This document shows, one piece after another, positions 59,733-64,000 of a DNA stretch of 64,000 bases. The notes under the pieces are model-generated. The model was not told the origin of the DNA, made no database searches, and saw only the letters and a program-made list of their open reading frames with translations. The stretch's first letter is position 1; each line of letters opens with the position of its first letter. Location of the stretch: positions 1 through 64,000 of the forward strand of contig NZ_QFFU01000026.1 of the NCBI RefSeq assembly GCF_003131185.1. Reading direction: 5' to 3'. Position numbers and translations under genes: made by a program. Source of the stretch: Pseudomonas ovata (GTDB taxonomy: Bacteria; Pseudomonadota; Gammaproteobacteria; Pseudomonadales; Pseudomonadaceae).

Positions 59733-60527
59733 TCAGGGGTTGGCAGGCAGGTGTTCAGTGGTGCCGTGGGCAATGCATTCGCCCTTGCGCCACAAGCCCC
59801 ATTGGCCGGGCTCGTAGCGGTTCCAGGTTTCGTTTTCGGTCAGCGCTTCGGTGGCGATCACCGTGACCACGTCATGGGCGGTGGTTTCGGCCTGGAAGTC
59901 GACGATCATGTCGACATCCTTGAGCCGCGCCGGACCAAAGGGCGCCCGACGGGTGATGTGCACCAACTTGGTGGAGCAGAAACAGAACAGCCAGTCGCCA
60001 TCGCTGAGCAGGCCATTGAACACGCCCTTGCCGCGGTACTCGCTGCACGCCTGCACCAGGTAGGGCAACAGTTGCTCGATCTCGACCGGCTCCGGGAAGG
60101 CCTCGCGCACCCGGTTGAGCAGGTCACAGAAAGCCGCCTCGCTGTCGGTATCACCCACAGGCCGATAGAAACTGCGCAAGGGCGTGAAGTCCGCCAACTG
60201 GCCGTTGTGGGCAAAGCACCAGTTGCGGCCCCACAGCTCGCGTACGAACGGGTGAGTGTTGGACAGGCAGACCTTGCCGACATTGGCCTGGCGAATATGG
60301 CCGATTACCACTTCGCTCTTGATCGGGTAGCGCTGCACCAGGTGCGCCACCTCCGATTCGCAACTGGCCGCCGGATCCTGGAACAGGCGCAGGCCGCGCC
60401 CTTCGTAGAAGGCAATGCCCCAGCCATCGCGGTGCGGGCCGGTGCGGCCACCGCGCTGCATCAGGCCGGTAAAGCTGAAAACGATGTCAGTCGGGACATT
60501 GGCACTCATTCCCAGGAGTTCACACAT
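59733..60527 (-). CDS. Class II glutamine amidotransferase
   Basis: A 264-residue N-terminal-nucleophile amidohydrolase of the YafJ type. Cys2 (MCELLGMSAN) is the catalytic nucleophile after methionine removal; GRTGPHRDGWGIAFYEG, then GHIRQANVG, the glutamine-binding NTHPFVRELWGRNWCFAHNGQL and GDTDSEAAF follow. No synthase domain is attached, so the amino acceptor and true role are unknown. It heads the short minus-strand unit with DUF2937. Confidence 0.9.
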   Translation of the reverse strand: MCELLGMSANVPTDIVFSFTGLMQRGGRTGPHRDGWGIAFYEGRGLRLFQDPAASCESEVAHLVQRYPIKSEVVIGHIRQANVGKVCLSNTHPFVRELWGRNWCFAHNGQLADFTPLRSFYRPVGDTDSEAAFCDLLNRVREAFPEPVEIEQLLPYLVQACSEYRGKGVFNGLLSDGDWLFCFCSTKLVHITRRAPFGPARLKDVDMIVDFQAETTAHDVVTVIATEALTENETWNRYEPGQWGLWRKGECIAHGTTEHLPANP

Positions 60528-60588
60528 GCTCAGGTTCTCGCTTCAATACATTGCCGGCGCTTTCGGGCGCGTCCTACAAAGCGAAAAG

Positions 60589-61089
60589 TTACAGGCGTGG
60601 CTCGACCCGTGTGCGACCGGTGCCGGGCACCATGGCCGGCGCCGGGCGACGGGCATAACGATCGTCGGCGGTAAAGGGCTGCTCGTCCTGGTCTTCTTCG
60701 GCCGCCTCTTTCGCTGCCGCCTCCTGGCGAGCCTGTTGTTGCGCCTGACGCGCCTTGCGCTTGTTTTCGATCGGCCAGCGCACCAGCACGAACACCGCGT
60801 AGGCGATGAACGCGCACAGGGCGTACATGCCCAGGTCGAGCAAGGCGGTCCACACAGTGCTGCCAACCTTGAACAGCAGGTCCAGCGCAGTAATGGCCAG
60901 GGCCGGGGCGTAGACATCCTTGGCCGGATCGACGATGGTCGGGGTGAACAACAGCACCGCGATCAGCACCCGCAGTGGCTCCTTGAGGTAGCGCCACATC
61001 CAGCCGGTCATCACAAAGCTCACCCACAGGCAGCCCAGTGCGGCAACGGCGTACAGGCTCCAGGCGATCAGATAGTCGTGTTCAGTCAT
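60589..61089 (-). CDS. Small inner-membrane protein with charged tail, unknown function
   Basis: A 166-residue protein with about three to four hydrophobic segments (YLIAWSLYAVAALGCLWVSFVM, LRVLIAVLLFTPTIV, MYALCAFIAYAVFVLVRW) and a C-terminal Gln/Ala/Glu coiled-coil-like tail (RKARQAQQQARQEAAAKEAAEED). ATG 61089 gives MTEHDYLIAW; the open frame to 61254 overlaps the oligopeptidase gene and is rejected. I do not recognise the family. Divergent from the peptidase. Confidence 0.75.
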   Translation of the reverse strand: MTEHDYLIAWSLYAVAALGCLWVSFVMTGWMWRYLKEPLRVLIAVLLFTPTIVDPAKDVYAPALAITALDLLFKVGSTVWTALLDLGMYALCAFIAYAVFVLVRWPIENKRKARQAQQQARQEAAAKEAAEEDQDEQPFTADDRYARRPAPAMVPGTGRTRVEPRL

Positions 61090-61231
61090 GTCGTGCGTGG
61101 TAAGCCGGCCAAAGAGGCGCTTATCATAACGGCTTTTCACTGACCCGGCGCGCCTGGCTGATGTATGAATGCCAGTAATGCCTGCCTGTTCGCGGTCAGT
61201 CATCCACGTTTCGATCTTCGAGAGAGCCCGC

Positions 61232-63292
61232 ATGCCTTTATCTTCTGCCCCCATCAGCGCCCCGATTGCCCGCCAGGGCGATGGCGCCGATCCCTATGCC
61301 TGGCTGCAGGCACGCGACGAAGCCGAGGTGCTCGACTACCTGAAAGCCGAAAATGCCTGGCAGGAACAGCAACTGGCCGATCAGGCAGGCCTGCGCGAGA
61401 CCCTGTTCCAGGAAATCAAGGCACGCATTCTGGAAACCGACCTGTCGCTGCCCTCGCCGTGGGGGCCGTACCTGTATTACACGCGGACCACTGCTGGCGA
61501 CGAATACCCGCGCCACTACCGCTGCCCGCGTCCGGTCGACGGCTCGCATGAGGCTGACGAAGCCCGGGAACAGTTACTGCTGGACCCCAACGAACTGGCC
61601 GACGGCGGTTTTCTGTCGCTGGGTGCGTTCAGCATCAGCCCTGATCATCAACGCCTGGCCTACAGCCTCGATACCTCGGGCGAGGAAGTCTACCGGTTGT
61701 TCGTCAAGGACCTGGACAGCGGCCAGATCCACAGCCTGCCGTTCGAGGACTGTGATGGCAGCATGACCTGGGCCAACGACAGTCAGACGTTGTTCTTCGC
61801 TGAGCTGGACGACACCCACAGGCCGTACAAGCTGTACCGCCATCGCCTGGGTGAAGAGGCCGCGCACGAGGTGTTCTGCGAGCCGGACGGACGGTTCTTC
61901 CTCAGTTGCCTGCGCAGCAGTTCCGAACACCAGTTGATCCTGCAACTGGGCAGCAAGACCACCGGTGAAGTCTGGGTGCTGGATGCCGAACAGCCGCAAC
62001 AGCCGTTTACCTGCCTGGCCCCACGTGTCGAAGGCCACGAGTACGATGTCGATCATGGCCTGCTCGAAGGCGTCTGGACCTGGTTTATCCGCAGCAACCA
62101 GGACGGCATCAACTTTGCGCTGTACCACGCGCCGCAGACCGATCACAGCGTCCCGACCCGTGCTGACTGGCAACCCCTGGTGGCACACAGCGACACGGTG
62201 ATGCTCGACGGCGTGACCTTCAATGCCCGGGCCATCACCCTGAGCCTGCGCGAAGGCGGCCTGCCGGTCATCGAAGTGCGGCCGCAGGGTTTGCCGGCCT
62301 ATCGGGTGCAATTGCCTGACGCGGCCTACAGCCTGTATGTGCAGGACAGCCTGGAATTCGACAGCGACCGCATCCGCCTGCGTTATCAGTCGCTGAACCG
62401 CCCCGCACAAGTGCGCCAGTTGCTGCTCGACAGCGGCGAACAGCGCGTGCTCAAGCAGACCCCCGTGCTGGGCGAGTTCGATGCCGATGCCTATGTCAGC
62501 CAGCGCCTGTGGGCCACCGCTGCCGATGGCACGCAAGTGCCGATCAGCCTGGTCATGCGCCGGGACCGGCAGGGCCAGCCTGCGCCGCTGTACCTGTACG
62601 GCTACGGCGCCTACGGTGCCAGCCTCGACCCGTGGTTCTCGCATGCCCGCCTGAGCCTGCTCGATCGGGGCGTGGCCTTTGCCATCGCCCATGTGCGCGG
62701 CGGCGGCGAACTGGGCGAGGCCTGGTATCGCGCCGGCAAGCAGGAACACAAGCACAATACGTTCGACGACTTCATCGCCTGCGCCGAACACCTGATCGCC
62801 CAGGGCGTTACCCGGGCCGAACAACTGGTCATCAGTGGCGGCAGTGCCGGCGGGTTGTTGATCGGCGCGGTGCTCAACCAGCGTCCCGAGCTGTTCAAGG
62901 CGGCGATTGCCGAGGTGCCGTTTGTCGATGTGCTCAACACCATGCTCGACCCGGACCTGCCCCTGACCGTCACCGAGTACGATGAGTGGGGCAACCCGCA
63001 GGAACCCGAGGTGCATGCGCGCATCAAGGGCTACGCCCCGTATGAAAACGTGCGCGCCCAGGCCTATCCGGCTACGCTGGTGATCGCCGGCTACAACGAC
63101 AGCCGCGTACAGTACTGGGAAGCGGCCAAGTGGGTCGCCAAATTGCGTACACACAAGACCGACGATAACCTGCTGCTGCTCAAGACCGAACTGGATGCCG
63201 GGCACGGCGGCATGAGCGGGCGTTATCAGGGCTTGCGCGATGTCGCGCTGGAATACGGGTTTGTGTTCAAGGTGCTGGGCCTGGCCTTGTAA
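61232..63292 (+). CDS. ptrB: S9 family prolyl oligopeptidase, oligopeptidase B-like
   Basis: A 686-residue serine peptidase. The N-terminal ~400 residues form the beta-propeller gate; the C-terminal alpha/beta-hydrolase has the nucleophile GGSAGG near residue 534, the aspartate region in VIAGYNDSRVQYWEAAKW, and the histidine in DAGHGGMSGRYQ. Oligopeptidase B cuts after Lys/Arg in short peptides. ATG 61232 follows GAGAG; the upstream in-frame ATG at 61169 lies within the opposing gene's extension. No signal peptide, so cytosolic. Confidence 0.9.
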   Translation: MPLSSAPISAPIARQGDGADPYAWLQARDEAEVLDYLKAENAWQEQQLADQAGLRETLFQEIKARILETDLSLPSPWGPYLYYTRTTAGDEYPRHYRCPRPVDGSHEADEAREQLLLDPNELADGGFLSLGAFSISPDHQRLAYSLDTSGEEVYRLFVKDLDSGQIHSLPFEDCDGSMTWANDSQTLFFAELDDTHRPYKLYRHRLGEEAAHEVFCEPDGRFFLSCLRSSSEHQLILQLGSKTTGEVWVLDAEQPQQPFTCLAPRVEGHEYDVDHGLLEGVWTWFIRSNQDGINFALYHAPQTDHSVPTRADWQPLVAHSDTVMLDGVTFNARAITLSLREGGLPVIEVRPQGLPAYRVQLPDAAYSLYVQDSLEFDSDRIRLRYQSLNRPAQVRQLLLDSGEQRVLKQTPVLGEFDADAYVSQRLWATAADGTQVPISLVMRRDRQGQPAPLYLYGYGAYGASLDPWFSHARLSLLDRGVAFAIAHVRGGGELGEAWYRAGKQEHKHNTFDDFIACAEHLIAQGVTRAEQLVISGGSAGGLLIGAVLNQRPELFKAAIAEVPFVDVLNTMLDPDLPLTVTEYDEWGNPQEPEVHARIKGYAPYENVRAQAYPATLVIAGYNDSRVQYWEAAKWVAKLRTHKTDDNLLLLKTELDAGHGGMSGRYQGLRDVALEYGFVFKVLGLAL

Positions 63293-63296
63293 ACCG

Positions 63297-63331
63297 GGCG
63301 CTCGCCGTTGACACTGCGACAGCGAGCGCCA
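63297..63331 (+). terminator. Hairpin after the oligopeptidase gene
   Basis: GGCGCTCGC pairs with GCGAGCGCC across about 16 bases, without a T-run. A weak terminator or mRNA 3'-end stem. Confidence 0.45.
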
Positions 63332-63367
63332 TCAAACCGAACAAGATCAACCACAACAGACCGAACC

Positions 63368-63844
63368 ATGCCTGCACACGCCCCTAACCTGAACAAGGCC
63401 ATTCGCGACATGCTGCTCGACTGCGGCCTGTTCAATACCATGCTGCCGGCCGACCTGCTGAGCATCGCCGGCTTTTTCAGCATCACCGAATTCGAGCAGG
63501 ACCAGGTCATTTTCAACGAAGGCGATGCCGGCACCTTCATGTGCATCGTCCATCAGGGCAGTGTCATCGTGCGCAAGCTCAATCCTGACGGCCAGCCGGT
63601 GAACATCGCCACCTTGCGCCGCGGTCGGGCGCTGGGCGAGATGGCCGTACTGGACGGCGAACGCCGTTCGGCCAGTTGCATTGCCGCCAGCCATTGCCAG
63701 TTGCTGACCCTGGGCCGCGACTCGCTGGACAAGATGATCGAGGAGGCGCCGAAGATGGCCGCCAGGATCATCCGTGCCCTGGCCATTTCACTGTCCAAGC
63801 GCTTGCGCATGGTCGATGGTCAATTGCTTGCGCAGCAGATGTGA
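63368..63844 (+). CDS. Cyclic nucleotide-binding domain protein
   Basis: A 158-residue protein consisting essentially of one cNMP-binding domain (FEQDQVIFNEGDAGTFMCIVHQGSVIVRK, then LRRGRALGEMAVLDGERRSASCIAASHCQLLTLGRDSLDKMI). No helix-turn-helix follows, so it is not a Crp/Fnr transcription factor but a stand-alone sensor or a partner of other proteins. The phosphate-binding cassette region GRALGEMAVLDGERRSAS retains the glutamate and arginine expected for nucleotide binding. ATG 63368 gives MPAHAPNLNK. Confidence 0.87.
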   Translation: MPAHAPNLNKAIRDMLLDCGLFNTMLPADLLSIAGFFSITEFEQDQVIFNEGDAGTFMCIVHQGSVIVRKLNPDGQPVNIATLRRGRALGEMAVLDGERRSASCIAASHCQLLTLGRDSLDKMIEEAPKMAARIIRALAISLSKRLRMVDGQLLAQQM

Positions 63845-63904
63845 AATCCACTGTCAGGCATTAGACTGACCGCACATTAGTACCCGGATACAACAGGTCA
63901 AACC

Positions 63905-64000
63905 ATGAGCACGCCTACCAATACTTCCAAGCTGGACCGCATCCTGGCCGACGCCCAACGTGATCGCGAGATGGGCTATCGCGACAAGGCCCTGCGCATG
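63905..64000 (+). CDS. yajD: YajD-like HNH nuclease family protein, 5' end only
   Basis: The window ends 32 codons into this frame (MSTPTNTSKLDRILADAQRD, then REMGYRDKALRM). The LDRILxDxQRxREMGYRxxAL pattern is that of the N-terminus of YajD-family HNH nucleases in pseudomonads. The catalytic HNH part lies beyond the edge, so the call rests on this short stretch. Confidence 0.6.
   Translation, partial: MSTPTNTSKLDRILADAQRDREMGYRDKALRM

Overview
This 64 kb window is chromosomal DNA from a Pseudomonas of the fluorescens/putida type. The evidence is high-GC coding, the gene order lpxL-minCDE-rluA, then prc/algO, fkpA, rdgC, aceK and cysK, and REP/REPIN repeats of the GTAGGAGCGCGCTTGCCCGCG type. 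No prophage, integrase, transposase, rRNA or CRISPR was seen.

Layout. 0.15-6.6 kb: patatin phospholipase, lipid A acyltransferase, the division-site operon minC-minD-minE with a very strong terminator, a pseudouridine synthase and an M18 aminopeptidase. 6.6-12.2 kb: a GntR/UTRA regulator divergent from a complete ABC importer (binding protein, two permeases, ATPase) with a HAD phosphatase behind it. Two TGRTCTAGACCA palindromes lie in the divergent region. 12.2-19.9 kb: quinone oxidoreductase, periplasmic protease Prc, an EAL-CBS-GGDEF protein, an overlapping XRE/unknown gene pair, a DUF1232 membrane protein preceded by two inverted perfect DnaA boxes, and an FKBP prolyl isomerase. 20-32 kb: an accessory minus-strand block with a decapitated LysR gene, a periplasmic dipeptidase, a TonB receptor, RidA, a Tat-type flavin amine oxidase, an amino-acid ABC importer and a second TonB receptor. 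A possible short leader ORF precedes the block. It reads as one scavenging and oxidation pathway with unknown substrate.

32.5-41.4 kb: two near-identical tRNA-Asp/tRNA-Val cassettes flank about 8.5 kb of cargo. The cargo holds a two-gene unit (a ubiquitin-like protein ending in Gly-Gly plus a 974-residue DUF4132/MolR-like protein) and the L-carnitine catabolic locus (CdhR-type regulator, CaiX-type binding protein, dehydrocarnitine cleavage enzyme, carnitine dehydrogenase, thioesterase), which turns carnitine into glycine betaine. The ubiquitin-like/DUF4132 pair is my best candidate for an undescribed system.

41.5-64 kb: rdgC, a BASS-family transporter, a tyrosyl-tRNA synthetase, a fused MFS/acyltransferase protein, a transporter-linked hybrid sensor kinase, aceK, lpxO, cysK, a DUF748 protein with a MoxR/vWA pair, an orphan WbqC-family protein, DUF2937, a class II glutamine amidotransferase, an oligopeptidase B-like enzyme, a cyclic-nucleotide-binding protein and the start of a YajD-like HNH nuclease. 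Three long REPINs and one tandem pair of a second repeat family occupy intergenic gaps. A shorter REPIN of another type cuts into the LysR gene. Functional calls are by family recognition from the translated sequence; no database search was run.
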